DNA from: Paraglaciecola mesophila | GTDB taxonomy: Bacteria; Pseudomonadota; Gammaproteobacteria; Enterobacterales; Alteromonadaceae | DNA: 64,000 nt | Assembly (NCBI RefSeq): GCF_009906955.1 | Contig: NZ_CP047656.1 | Span: 1,364,001 to 1,428,000, forward strand | Direction: 5' to 3' | In this document: piece by piece, positions 18,043 to 27,644 of the stretch | Position numbering within the stretch: position 1 is the stretch's first letter | Layout: each line of letters begins with the position of its first letter | Program-made: the position numbers and the translations under genes | Notes under the pieces: generated by a model | What the model was told of the DNA's origin: nothing | What the model saw: only the letters and a program-made list of their open reading frames with translations | Databases searched by the model: none

Positions 18043-18456
18043 ATGATATTCATTAAAAGCTATATTTCGCTGCAAGATCATGAGGTTGAACTGACGGCAA
18101 TTCGCGCCCAAGGTGCTGGCGGGCAAAATGTGAATAAAGTCTCTAGTGCTATTCATTTACGCTTCGACATCAAAGCGTCTTCTCTACCGGAATTTTACAA
18201 AGAGCAATTGCTTAACAGTAACGACAAACGCATTACCCAAGACGGTATACTCGTTCTTAAAGCGCAGGCTCATCGGACCCAAGAGATGAATCGTCAGGAT
18301 GCACTTGAACGTTTAGGGCAAATCGTCAGAGATGCTGCAGTCGTACAAAAACCACGTAAAGCCACTAAGCCAACCAAAGGCTCACAAATACGAAGAGTCG
18401 ATAGCAAGAAAAAGTCTGGCCAGAAAAAGCAGCTTAGAAAAAAGGTCGATTTTTGA
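18043..18456 (+). CDS. arfB: Alternative ribosome-rescue factor ArfB (YaeJ)
   Basis: The 137-residue protein has a release-factor catalytic domain with the GGQ motif at residues 26-28 (GAGGQNVNKV) and a C-terminal tail rich in Lys/Arg (after about 105), which in ArfB inserts into the empty mRNA channel. It hydrolyses peptidyl-tRNA on stalled ribosomes lacking a stop codon. AAGGA precedes the ATG. It stands alone between the trp operon and the two-component operon. Confidence 0.94.
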   Translation: MIFIKSYISLQDHEVELTAIRAQGAGGQNVNKVSSAIHLRFDIKASSLPEFYKEQLLNSNDKRITQDGILVLKAQAHRTQEMNRQDALERLGQIVRDAAVVQKPRKATKPTKGSQIRRVDSKKKSGQKKQLRKKVDF

Positions 18457-18659
18457 CTGTGCGTTGTGCTGGACTCACCTATTCAACGCAAATTCAATTC
18501 AGGCGCAATTCAGTTAACACCCCGTAAGCTTACTTCCAAAGCAAACTTCGTCACTGGCGTACATATCCTTTTTAGGAACTTTGACCAGCTTGGAATTGTT
18601 TCCACCTAGGTATTGATTGCGCTAAACTATCCGTAACCGTTTGTGAATGGGGTCAATCG

Positions 18660-18935
18660 TTGAAACATATCGCCAAAAATACACTATTTGTTTTATTTAT
18701 CAGTCTATCGTCTGGTTTTTTAGGCCATGCCTATGCACAGAGCGACAACGCAAAAATTGATAAAAACCAAGCTGCCCAAAAAGCACAGCAGCAGGTGCAA
18801 GGCCGTGTATTGAAAGTTGACCAAAGTAAAAATAAATACCGCGTAAAAGTACTGCAAAAATCTGGGCGAGTGGTCAACGTTGACGTTGATAAGCGCTCAG
18901 GTCGAGTTGTAAAAAGTGGTAAGAAGGACGACTAA
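18660..18935 (+). CDS. Secreted PepSY-like small protein
   Basis: The 91-residue product has a signal peptide with a likely cleavage after AYA (about residue 26) and then a PepSY-like segment: 'NQAAQKAQQQVQGRVLKVDQ', followed by 'YRVKVLQKSGRVVNVDVDKRSGRVV'. The start is TTG at 18660, since no internal Met exists. Its stop overlaps the ATG of the response regulator (TAATG), so it is the first gene of the operon. PepSY proteins next to PhoPQ-like systems are thought to modulate sensor or protease activity in the periplasm; here that is inference. Confidence 0.8.
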   Translation: MKHIAKNTLFVLFISLSSGFLGHAYAQSDNAKIDKNQAAQKAQQQVQGRVLKVDQSKNKYRVKVLQKSGRVVNVDVDKRSGRVVKSGKKDD

Positions 18936-19615
18936 TGCGCATTTTAATTGTCGAGGACGACAGCCGTTTATTAACCCAATTAGACACGCTTTTGCAGACT
19001 AATGGCTACAGTGTTGATTTGGCCGATGACGGTGCTAAAGCACTCTTTTTGTTAAGTGAACACCCTTACGATTTGGCGATTATCGATATTGGCTTACCGG
19101 TTATGGATGGCTTTGAAGTCATTCAAAAAGCCCGCAAAAATAGTGTTACTTGCCCTATTCTTATTCTTACCGCCCGTGATCGATGGCAAGAAAAAGTAGA
19201 GGGGTTAGATGCAGGGGCCGATGACTATCTGACTAAGCCATTTCAAAACGAAGAACTACTCGCTCGCGTTAAAGCGCTGATTAGACGCTCTGCCGGTCAA
19301 GCTAACCCCACTATCGAGCTTGGACCAATCAGCTTAAACACCTTGAGCGAGCAAGTGAGTGTTAGCGGCCAAGATATCGAGCTTACCGCCTATGAATATA
19401 AGGTCTTTGAATACTTGCTTCTCAACCCGAAAAAAGTGATATCAAAAACCGAGCTCACCGAGCACATTTACGATCAGGACTTCGATCTGGACAGTAACGT
19501 CATTGAAGTTTTTGTGGGGCGCTTGCGCAAAAAACTCGACCCTGACGGAAAAATCAATCCTATTGAAACCATGCGTGGTCGTGGTTATCGCATCAGCCGA
19601 GAATTCCAAGTTTAG
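18935..19615 (+). CDS. PhoP/QseB-like response regulator
   Basis: The 226-residue regulator is of the OmpR/PhoB type. The receiver domain (1-115) has the acidic pocket 'VEDD', the phospho-acceptor Asp in 'AIIDIGLP' (about residue 51), the Thr in 'LTARD' and Lys in 'LTKPF'. The C-terminal winged helix has 'ELTAYEYKVFEYLL' and ends in 'RGRGYRI'. It is closest to PhoP/QseB by motif. The sensor gene follows 3 bases later. The target genes are unknown; the upstream PepSY gene is one likely autoregulated member. Confidence 0.9.
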   Translation: MRILIVEDDSRLLTQLDTLLQTNGYSVDLADDGAKALFLLSEHPYDLAIIDIGLPVMDGFEVIQKARKNSVTCPILILTARDRWQEKVEGLDAGADDYLTKPFQNEELLARVKALIRRSAGQANPTIELGPISLNTLSEQVSVSGQDIELTAYEYKVFEYLLLNPKKVISKTELTEHIYDQDFDLDSNVIEVFVGRLRKKLDPDGKINPIETMRGRGYRISREFQV

Positions 19616-19618
19616 CGG

Positions 19619-20956
19619 GTGCGTAACTTATCTTTACGCCTTCGCAGTTTTGCTGCAGCGCTGCTGGTCTTGGTGGTATTTATACCGCTGGCGGCGTTTA
19701 CCCTTGAAAGTGCATTTACCAGCAGTTTAAGTGAGTCAATGCAGCAGCAACTCAGAGTGCAAAGCTTAACCTTGATCTCTGAATTTGAAATGTCAGGAGA
19801 CGAACCTGTCATGCCTGAACAACTGTTCAACGACCAGTTGAACATTCCAGGTTCCGGTTTATATGCATTTATCAAACTTGATGAACGTATGGTGTGGCGT
19901 TCTCTGTCTACGCTAAACTGGCAAGTTATGCCTGAGTTTGTGGCCCCCGAAGTTGGGAAAGAACGTTTTGACGAAGAATATGCTCTACTCGAACCCTATT
20001 TTTTATTCGCTTATACCGCAGAATTTGACGCGGGCGGTCACTTCGTTCCAGTTAGCTTCTATATCTTACAAGATAAAAGTGCCTACAATGTTGAAGAGCA
20101 AGGCTTTATAACGACACTGTGGCGTTGGTTGAGCTTAATTGCTTTAGTACTACTAGGGCTACTCATCCTCAGTTTAAATGCAGCATTATGGCCAATCAAT
20201 CGTCTAATTAAACAAATTAAACAAGCAGAAGCCGGTCATATTCAGCATATCAACCAAACCTATCCCCCTGAGCTTGAGAAACTAAAAAGCAGTATTAATC
20301 ACTTACTCGCCACCGAGCAGCAGCAACGTAGCCGCTATAAAAATAGCCTGAGTGACTTAGCACACGGCTTAAAAACCCCGTTAGCCGTATTATCAGGTAA
20401 TACCGCGCTGCCAGATGATGCTAGGGAGCCCATCAACCAGATTGATTTACAAATTCAGCGTCAGTTAAAACGTGCCGTAGCGGGCAGTAGCGCTGCGTGG
20501 GAACAAGCCGTTGAAATTACGCCGATACTGCGCAAACTCGTCAATGCGATGAATAAAGTCCATGCTCAAAAACAACTGAAAATATTACATATTGATTCTG
20601 ATAGTTCCGCCCAGTTCTATGGCGACAGTACAGATTTAATGGAATTGCTGGGTAACCTTTTGGATAACGCCTGTAAAGCCGCTGAGCAAACCGTTCGCGT
20701 TGACGTTGCTGCGCACCCTAGGTTCGTACAAATTGATGTTGAAGATGATGGGCCCGGTATTCCTAAAGAAAAGCGTCAGTTATTGCTAACCCGCGGCACC
20801 CGTTTAGATAGCTACAAAGAAGGCCAAGGCATTGGCATGGCCGTAGTGGCAGATTTAGTCGATGCCTATCAAGGCACCTTGATAATCGAAGACAGTGACT
20901 TAGGCGGCGCGCGCATCAGTGTGCGCTTTCCCAACATGAAAATACCACCTACTTAA
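19619..20956 (+). CDS. PhoQ-like sensor histidine kinase
   Basis: The 445-residue membrane sensor starts with GTG 3 bases after the regulator. One TM helix lies at about 10-30 and a second at about 165-185, enclosing a periplasmic domain of about 135 residues rich in acidic positions. The H-box 'LAHGLKTPLAVL' is PhoQ-like, and the N-box 'ELLGNLLDNACKAA', 'DDGPGI' and 'GQGIGMAVV' form the ATPase site. The signal is unknown; an acidic periplasmic face would suit divalent cations or cationic peptides, as in PhoQ. Confidence 0.9.
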   Translation: MRNLSLRLRSFAAALLVLVVFIPLAAFTLESAFTSSLSESMQQQLRVQSLTLISEFEMSGDEPVMPEQLFNDQLNIPGSGLYAFIKLDERMVWRSLSTLNWQVMPEFVAPEVGKERFDEEYALLEPYFLFAYTAEFDAGGHFVPVSFYILQDKSAYNVEEQGFITTLWRWLSLIALVLLGLLILSLNAALWPINRLIKQIKQAEAGHIQHINQTYPPELEKLKSSINHLLATEQQQRSRYKNSLSDLAHGLKTPLAVLSGNTALPDDAREPINQIDLQIQRQLKRAVAGSSAAWEQAVEITPILRKLVNAMNKVHAQKQLKILHIDSDSSAQFYGDSTDLMELLGNLLDNACKAAEQTVRVDVAAHPRFVQIDVEDDGPGIPKEKRQLLLTRGTRLDSYKEGQGIGMAVVADLVDAYQGTLIIEDSDLGGARISVRFPNMKIPPT

Positions 20957-21021
20957 CGTGCTCACATTTACGTTAATACCAAGCAACATCTAGCTCAAAG
21001 ACTAGTTTACTGCTAAGTGAG

Positions 21022-22131
21022 TTATTCAGGTTTCCCATTGGTATCACTTGCTCTGCGCTCGGGCATTTCTTTAATGTACAAGTCATGCTTGGCGTAAGGT
21101 ATTTCAATGTTACGTTGTTTAAATTGTTTAAAAATTTCACAGTTAAGTATGTCTACTACCCTGCCTCTAAGTGCAGGTTTGGTGATCCACACCAATAATT
21201 CAAACTCCAGTGCAGACGCACCATAGCGACGAAAGCGCACTCTTGGTTCAGGGTCGTCGCACACGTATTCTTTTTCAGCGATAGCGATTTGCATCAAAAC
21301 CTCACGTACCTCATCAATATCGGCATCGTACGACACCCCAACAGGTACTCGGCAGCGGGATTTCTCGTGCGGCCCACCAGATTCATTGATAATTTTAGAA
21401 TTGCCCATCACAGAGTTGGGTATGGTTACTTCAACATCTTCTCGGGTCAGCATACGCGTGCTACGCATGCCTATATGTGTTACTTCTCCTCGCTCCCCCG
21501 AATCAAGTACGATGTAATCGCCAATCTTATAGGGTGCATCGGCCATAATAAACACGCCTGAAAACAAATTAGCCAAGGTGTCTTTGGCTGCGAAACCCAC
21601 CGCGATACCAACGATACCAGCAGACGCAAGCCAAGCCGTCATGTCCACGCCCCATACCGAGAACACGAAGTAAACAGCAAGTACGAGAATGATGATGTTC
21701 ACTAGGTTTAAAAACAGTGGCAGGGTTTTATTGTTGATGGCATGAAAACGGTTGGGGTTGAGGGCAATTTTACGCAGAAGAACGTGATTGGCGCGCAAAA
21801 AAAACGCGGTCCAAATTAATACGGCAACAGATTGCAGTGATGAAAAAATGATATGCCCGTACAAGGCAGTAGGCGCAAGGATTGAAGCTGCGCTAGAAAA
21901 GCCCATTAGCAACAAACTGTAGTAAATGGGGGTATGCAATAAATGTAAAAAACTTCCGTCTAAGTCAAGGTGAATACGTGAAATGAGTGCTTTAAGACCC
22001 ACAATTAAAACGTATTTGAAAATCGAAGCGACGATAAATGAAAGGGCAATAACCAACCCTGCTTGGGTATAAGTGTTGGTGCCAAATAAGGTTAAAAAGG
22101 GGGCAATGGTTTGATGTAACTGCTCAAACAT
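21022..22131 (-). CDS. MscS-type mechanosensitive ion channel
   Basis: The 369-residue protein has about five hydrophobic segments, then the pore-lining helix 'AGIVGIAVGFAAKDTLANLFSG' near 175-200 with the MscS Gly/Ala packing. The beta domain 'YKIGDYIVLD-GERGEVTHIGMRSTRM' and 'TIPNSVMGNSKIIN' follows, and a cytoplasmic alpha/beta domain ends near residue 345. It should gate under hypo-osmotic membrane tension. It is convergent with the preceding sensor kinase gene and divergent from the Gsp gene. Confidence 0.9.
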   Translation of the reverse strand: MFEQLHQTIAPFLTLFGTNTYTQAGLVIALSFIVASIFKYVLIVGLKALISRIHLDLDGSFLHLLHTPIYYSLLLMGFSSAASILAPTALYGHIIFSSLQSVAVLIWTAFFLRANHVLLRKIALNPNRFHAINNKTLPLFLNLVNIIILVLAVYFVFSVWGVDMTAWLASAGIVGIAVGFAAKDTLANLFSGVFIMADAPYKIGDYIVLDSGERGEVTHIGMRSTRMLTREDVEVTIPNSVMGNSKIINESGGPHEKSRCRVPVGVSYDADIDEVREVLMQIAIAEKEYVCDDPEPRVRFRRYGASALEFELLVWITKPALRGRVVDILNCEIFKQFKQRNIEIPYAKHDLYIKEMPERRASDTNGKPE

Positions 22132-22412
22132 GTATTTATTCCAATGGTATTTATAGGAAAAGTATAACCGAATCCGCTATTTATCGTAGTTCATACACTT
22201 GTGCAAGTATTTACCGAGTAATACGGTTTAATTCATCACTCTCATGCTCTTTAGGTATCGATGCAATTAATATCGAGCACGCTATGTGACTTTCCCCCCA
22301 GACTCAACGTCTACTGTGCATGATTTATTAATGCGAAGTGAAGTTATCTACCTTGTGATTTGTCGCAGTGACAAGGGAGAACAGCTAAGCACTCTCGTTG
22401 AAAGGACATTTT

Positions 22413-24347
22413 ATGCCACAACCTCATGCACAAACACATGCGAATAACAACGATGCCTCGCCCCTGCTGTTCGGCGCAGTGCAAGGCGTCACGATGGATG
22501 GCGTTGTTTCATATTCGTCAGATTATGACTCGGTAGATGAAAACCACTACCCCAATCGAAAAGCGTTTCGAAGCTATTATGACGGCATTTACATGGGCTA
22601 CAAATGGCAGTGTGTAGAGTTTGCTAGACGTTGGTTGTATATCAATAAAGGGCAAATTTTTAATGATGTCGCCATGGCTTACGAAATATTCAAACTTCGC
22701 TCAATTCGTGATGTCGTGAATAACGTTGAGTTACCACTGAATGCGTTTGCCAACGGTGCAAAACGTCGTCCAGAGGTCGGTAGTATGCTTATTTGGGATG
22801 AAGGTGGTGAATTTGAACACACGGGGCACATCGCAATTGTCACTGAGGTATTTGATAATAAAATTCGGGTTGCTGAGCAAAATATGAATTTTTCTCCGTG
22901 GCCTGTTGGCCAACACTACGCTCGGGAAATCGAAGCAAAGATAGGTGCTAGTGGCGACTACTGGCTTAAGTGTGCTTTTAGCGAATCGACTATATTAGGC
23001 TGGGTGACACAAACAGCAGATCCAACCCACAGTGAATCGTTGCCTGATGCAAATCCCGCGCTTTTTAATATCAAGCAAGTTGAGCATGCGCATAGTGATG
23101 CCAATGAACGCCCTTGGCTGAACATTGCCAACGAAGACGAATCAGCATACGTAGATATGATGCAAGGCCATTGGTTAAGCTCGATAGAGCAGGATTACTA
23201 TAAGTATTTTGTTGTCTCCCAAGGTGCGCAAGACATGTTGGAGTCAGCGACCGACGAACTACATGGTTTGTTTATGCACGCAACCGACTATGTGTTACAA
23301 CACCCTGAATTATTAGCGGCATTTGAATTACCCCCGTCCATTTTGCCTAAGGTATTGCGCTCTTGGGACAACAGAAACAACCAACTGATCACCAGTCGAT
23401 TCGATTTTGCCATGAGCGCAAGTGGACTTAAAGTATATGAATACAATTGTGATTCAGCATCATGCTATATGGAAGCAGGCAAAGTCCAAGGAAAGTGGGC
23501 ACGCCACCTAGGCATTAAAAGTGGAACGGATAACGGTGCCCATTTGTTCAAAGAGTTGGTCGAGGCTTGGCGCAAGTGTGATGTCGTCGCGGGACCAAAT
23601 GCCACCATACACGTATTACAAGATACGGATCCTGAAGAAGACTACCATGCACTGTTCATGAAAAAAGCTATCGAAGGCGCAGGTTTTAAATCGGTTCGGG
23701 TGATTGGCTTAAACACGCTGAAGTTTGGTGAGCAAGGGCAAATTCTGGATCAATTTGGCCACCCGATACATTGGGTATGGAAAACGTGGGCGTGGGAAAC
23801 AGCCCTTGAACAATTACGCCAAGAAAGTGAAACAGGCAGGAGTATAACGCGAAGTGCAAAAGACAAAATGGCCAAAGAAGCGGTACATCTGTCTGACGTA
23901 CTGCTCAATGACAATATTATGGTATACGAGCCATTGTGGACCCTCATCCCGAGTAACAAAGCGATCTTACCTGTACTCTGGTCTTTATTTCCCAATCATC
24001 CTTTGTTGCTCAACACCAGCTTTGAACTAAACGACGAGTTAAAAGCCAGCGGCTACGTAATCAAACCAATCGTGGGGCGCTGCGGCGAGAACATTCAACT
24101 TATTGATTCTAATAGCAAGGTATTAGACGACAAAGGGGGTGCGTTCGGTGAACGGGAGCAGATTTATCAGCAGTTGTTTGCTCTACCAAAAATAGATAAC
24201 TATTACGTGCAGCTTTGTACTTTTACCGCTGCCGGGCACTATGCTGGCAGTAACGTAAGAGTAGATAAGTCTATGATTATTGGCAAAAACAGTGACTGTA
24301 TGGCGCTGCGTACTTTAGAAGACGACGCATTCTTACGGCTTAAATAA
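22413..24347 (+). CDS. gss: Bifunctional glutathionylspermidine synthetase/amidase
   Basis: The 644-residue protein has an N-terminal CHAP amidase domain (about 20-195) with nucleophile Cys67 in 'WQCVEFARRW' and His139 in 'TGHIAIV', and a C-terminal ATP-grasp synthetase domain with 'YEYNCDSA', 'WKTWAWE', 'EPLWTLIPSNKAILP' and 'GRCGENI'. It makes and hydrolyses the glutathione-spermidine conjugate, as in E. coli GspSA (619). I prefer ATG 22413, with AAAGGA 7-8 bases upstream, over a TTG five codons earlier that overlaps this site. Confidence 0.93.
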   Translation: MPQPHAQTHANNNDASPLLFGAVQGVTMDGVVSYSSDYDSVDENHYPNRKAFRSYYDGIYMGYKWQCVEFARRWLYINKGQIFNDVAMAYEIFKLRSIRDVVNNVELPLNAFANGAKRRPEVGSMLIWDEGGEFEHTGHIAIVTEVFDNKIRVAEQNMNFSPWPVGQHYAREIEAKIGASGDYWLKCAFSESTILGWVTQTADPTHSESLPDANPALFNIKQVEHAHSDANERPWLNIANEDESAYVDMMQGHWLSSIEQDYYKYFVVSQGAQDMLESATDELHGLFMHATDYVLQHPELLAAFELPPSILPKVLRSWDNRNNQLITSRFDFAMSASGLKVYEYNCDSASCYMEAGKVQGKWARHLGIKSGTDNGAHLFKELVEAWRKCDVVAGPNATIHVLQDTDPEEDYHALFMKKAIEGAGFKSVRVIGLNTLKFGEQGQILDQFGHPIHWVWKTWAWETALEQLRQESETGRSITRSAKDKMAKEAVHLSDVLLNDNIMVYEPLWTLIPSNKAILPVLWSLFPNHPLLLNTSFELNDELKASGYVIKPIVGRCGENIQLIDSNSKVLDDKGGAFGEREQIYQQLFALPKIDNYYVQLCTFTAAGHYAGSNVRVDKSMIIGKNSDCMALRTLEDDAFLRLK

Positions 24348-24384
24348 CGCTTTTATGGGGCTGTGTTACATCCGCAACCGCATG

Positions 24385-24412
24385 ACCGCATAACTACATG
24401 CAGTTATGCGGT
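24385..24412. terminator. Stem-loop between convergent gss and TPR gene
   Basis: ACCGCATAACT (24385-24395) pairs perfectly with AGTTATGCGGT (24402-24412) across a six-base loop in the convergent gap. There is no clear T run. Confidence 0.5.
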
Positions 24413-24459
24413 TGGTTCATGCACAACTCAAAATGTGCCATGCGAAAGCCCTATCCTCT

Positions 24460-25206
24460 TTAATCATGCTCAATTTTAACCAGTAGCTCATCGATAGCCA
24501 TCCGGCGATATTTATCAGCTACAGGTCGATCAAGGCGTTGCGGTGCTTGTTTTGCTCGAAGTAAGTATGCTTTAGCCTCTTGACTATCCCCGTCATTGAA
24601 TAAAAATTCGCCAAAAAAGAAATTACTGTCGATGCTTTTAGGATGGCGTTCTACCGCGCTCAGTAACAGTTTTTTCGCCTTTTTGTCATTGCCGAAGCTC
24701 AATGGCCAGCCAGGCACCTTGTGATACAAAGTGCCTAATGAGAAGGTTGCTACCCCTTCTAGGGCGTCATCGTCTATTTTCAATGATTTTTCAAATGACA
24801 CTTTAGCTTGCTTCACCAAAGCAAGCGCGTCAGTTCCACCAATAGCAGCCGCCGACGTAGACTGACAAATACCAAGCCATGCCCAATAACCAGCATTCTG
24901 TGGTTCACCTTGAACCAACTCATGTGCTTGGCTTACAAGAGATGTAAATGCAGTTAACTGCTCATCTCCAGTAAGGGTATAATTTACTTTTGCCCAGCGC
25001 TGTTGCAATGCGTGTAATGCTGGAGTGACGCCAGCATCAAGTGGGTAATCGGCCAAATGCTCGGCGCTATTGCTAACACTAACTGGGTGCTCATCATGTT
25101 GCCCTGCGTTAACAAAAGTTGATGTCGCGCAACCGATCCATAGTGAAAGCGCTATTACGGAATTTATCGCTATATTTCTGCCTGTATTAAGGTGTTTGTT
25201 GCTCAC
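24460..25206 (-). CDS. Exported TPR-repeat protein
   Basis: The 248-residue product has an N-terminal hydrophobic segment with IGCATS, which could be a lipobox-like site, or a signal peptidase I site further on (VNA). The mature part shows TPR-like helices: 'VSFEKSLKIDDDALEGVATFSLGTLY', 'AKKLLLSAVERHPKSIDSNFFFGEFLF' and 'AKAYLLRAKQAP'. The 'GWPLSFGNDKKAKKLL' segment resembles TPR proteins that follow an 'exact family size' pattern in marine bacteria. Role unknown; probably a periplasmic scaffold. Confidence 0.7.
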   Translation of the reverse strand: MSNKHLNTGRNIAINSVIALSLWIGCATSTFVNAGQHDEHPVSVSNSAEHLADYPLDAGVTPALHALQQRWAKVNYTLTGDEQLTAFTSLVSQAHELVQGEPQNAGYWAWLGICQSTSAAAIGGTDALALVKQAKVSFEKSLKIDDDALEGVATFSLGTLYHKVPGWPLSFGNDKKAKKLLLSAVERHPKSIDSNFFFGEFLFNDGDSQEAKAYLLRAKQAPQRLDRPVADKYRRMAIDELLVKIEHD

Positions 25207-25262
25207 TGTGTCGTGTCTGCCTTTGTTGTTAGAAGAATACCCTATTGAATCTTCAACGGCGC

Positions 25263-27572
25263 CTAAGCATGCAAGCTAATAACAATCGACTTATAAGCCG
25301 GTGTATTGCTTTTATCTGCAACGCTATCAATAGGAATTAAATCGTTCGTTTCTGGGTAGTACGCCGCAGCGCAGCCCCTTGGAATAGCATATTCAACCAA
25401 AGCAAAGTCACTGACTTCACGCAATGTGTCTTTGTCATTTGGCCAATAACTGCGGATCCTAACAAGTTGACCGGCTTCTAAGCCTAATTCTTCTATGTCC
25501 AAGCGATTAATAAACAGCACCTTACGTGTACCATGAACGCCACGATAACGATCGTTATTGGTATACACAGTAGTGTTAAACTGATCATGACTGCGAATGG
25601 TCATCATTAATAAGTGCCCAGGTGGCACGTCAATATCGGCAATCTCATGCACCACAAAATTGGCTTTGCCTGTGGCTGTGGCAAACTGACGACTGTCACG
25701 TACCGCATTGGGTAGTACGAATTCGCCTAACTCATCAATGCGCTGATTAAAGCGTTCAAACCCAGGGATCACATTGGCGATATGGTCACGAATAAGCCGA
25801 TAATCAGCTCGCAATGCCAACCAGTCTAACGGGTCGTCACCCAGTGTATGAACCGCTAATTCGGCAAGAATATCGATTTCGCTCTTAAGTAATTCAGATG
25901 CCGGAGGAATTTTACCGTGAGACGTTTGGATCACTCCCATGGAGTTTTCAACCGTAATCGTTTGAACCCCACTAGCCTGAGTATCTATTTCAGTGCGGCC
26001 CAGTGCCGGTAATATTAACCCTTGTTTACCTGTATGTAAGTGTGAACGATTCAGTTTAGTGGATACCTGCACCGTTAATTCACACTGACTTAAGCCGCGA
26101 TCATTTGCTTGGTGGTCAGGCATGGCTCTGAAAAAGTTGCCACCCAAGGCGAACAAGACTTTAATCTCTCCTTTTTGCATACCGTGTACGGTTTCTACTG
26201 CATCTACACCATCCTTTCGAGGCGGATTAAAATGAAACTCTTTTTCGAGTGCATCTAAAAACGCGGGGGCTGGTTTTTCCCAAATCCCCATAGTGCGGTC
26301 GCCTTGTACATTACTGTGGCCTCTTACTGGGCAGACGCCTGCGCCGGGTTTACCTAAATTCCCTTGCAACATCAAAAAATTAGTCATTAACTGAATATTG
26401 GCTACTGCGTTTTTGTGTTGTGTCATGCCCATTGCCCAGCAACAAATCGTTCTTTGCGAGGCACAGGCAATATCTGCAGCCTGTTCAATCTGAGCTTGCG
26501 TTAGTCCACTGCCCTGTTCAATCGCTTGCCAAGTCGTTTGCTCAATATCCGCTTTGAACGCATCAAAACCATGGCAATACTGCTCAATAAACTCATGATC
26601 GAGCACTGGCTGATGATGGCTGTCACGCTCTATTAGTGACTTACATAATCCTTTGAGTAGGGCCACGTCACCGTTAATTTTAACAGGCAAATACAGGTCG
26701 CGTAACGCGGTTCCCTTGCCTATCACCCCAGACACCTCTTGGGGGTTTTTAAAGCGCTTTAGTCCAGTTTCATCCAGCGGGTTGATAGCAATAATTTTTG
26801 CCCCTTGGCGTTTCGCAGCTTGCAGCGATGACAACATACGTGGGTGGTTTGTCCCTGGATTCTGGCCAAACACAAAAATCGCTTCAGCATGCTCTAAATC
26901 TTCAAGGCTGACCGTACCTTTGCCAACACCTATGGTTTCCCCTAAACCTACGCCACTTGATTCATGACACATGTTTGAGCAATCAGGCAGGTTGTTAGTG
27001 CCAAATTTACGCACAAATAATTGATATAAAAATGCCGCTTCGTTTCCTGTGCGCCCCGAGGTATAAAACGCCGCTTGATCCGGTGTATCCAATTGATTCA
27101 ACTGTGTGGCAATCATCTCAAAAGCCCTTGACCATTCAATTGGCTGATAGTGACTCGCACCTTCTGGCAACCACATGGGTTGTACTAAACGTCCTTGGTC
27201 GTTTAGCCAGCGGTCTGATTGGCCGCGCATTTTATCAACACTGTTCTGGGCAAAAAATGTCGCATCTGCACGTTTGGTGGTGGCCTCATCGGCAACGGCT
27301 TTGGCACCATTTTCACAAAATTCGAACGTGGCGCGTTTTTCAAGTGGATCAGGCCAAGCACACCCAGGACAATCAAACCCTTCAATTTGGTTTAGATCCG
27401 ATAGCAAGCGCGTGCCTTTGAGGGGCCCAGCTTTGCTCGTCACATTCTTGTATGCAGATAACACAGCGGGGATCCCCGCCGCCCACTCTTTCGGTTGACT
27501 GATTTCGATACGCTGGGTGTCTGACGGGTCAAATGAGGTTGATTGTTTACGTTCAGGTGCTTCGGTTTTCAT
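25263..27572 (-). CDS. YdeP/FdhF-family molybdopterin oxidoreductase
   Basis: The 769-residue protein is of the YdeP-like branch of the formate dehydrogenase H family. An N-terminal 'FDCPGCAWPDP' (Cys68, Cys71) precedes the molybdopterin domains, with 'FYTSGRTGNEAAF', 'NMCHESSGVGLGETIGVGKG', 'FVFGQNPGTNHPRML' and a C-terminal dinucleotide domain ('TIRSHDQFNTTVY'). No selenocysteine codon is apparent. I chose the ATG at 27572 with AAAGGAG upstream, not the TTG at 27590. It lies directly downstream of fdhD, whose product sulfurates such cofactors. The substrate is unknown; YdeP is linked to acid resistance in E. coli. Confidence 0.88.
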   Translation of the reverse strand: MKTEAPERKQSTSFDPSDTQRIEISQPKEWAAGIPAVLSAYKNVTSKAGPLKGTRLLSDLNQIEGFDCPGCAWPDPLEKRATFEFCENGAKAVADEATTKRADATFFAQNSVDKMRGQSDRWLNDQGRLVQPMWLPEGASHYQPIEWSRAFEMIATQLNQLDTPDQAAFYTSGRTGNEAAFLYQLFVRKFGTNNLPDCSNMCHESSGVGLGETIGVGKGTVSLEDLEHAEAIFVFGQNPGTNHPRMLSSLQAAKRQGAKIIAINPLDETGLKRFKNPQEVSGVIGKGTALRDLYLPVKINGDVALLKGLCKSLIERDSHHQPVLDHEFIEQYCHGFDAFKADIEQTTWQAIEQGSGLTQAQIEQAADIACASQRTICCWAMGMTQHKNAVANIQLMTNFLMLQGNLGKPGAGVCPVRGHSNVQGDRTMGIWEKPAPAFLDALEKEFHFNPPRKDGVDAVETVHGMQKGEIKVLFALGGNFFRAMPDHQANDRGLSQCELTVQVSTKLNRSHLHTGKQGLILPALGRTEIDTQASGVQTITVENSMGVIQTSHGKIPPASELLKSEIDILAELAVHTLGDDPLDWLALRADYRLIRDHIANVIPGFERFNQRIDELGEFVLPNAVRDSRQFATATGKANFVVHEIADIDVPPGHLLMMTIRSHDQFNTTVYTNNDRYRGVHGTRKVLFINRLDIEELGLEAGQLVRIRSYWPNDKDTLREVSDFALVEYAIPRGCAAAYYPETNDLIPIDSVADKSNTPAYKSIVISLHA

Positions 27573-27644
27573 ATTGACTCCTTTAGTCAACGCTCGCCTA
27601 AAATGCCGACGAGCACTGAGTAATGATTTTAATTAAGTAACCCG

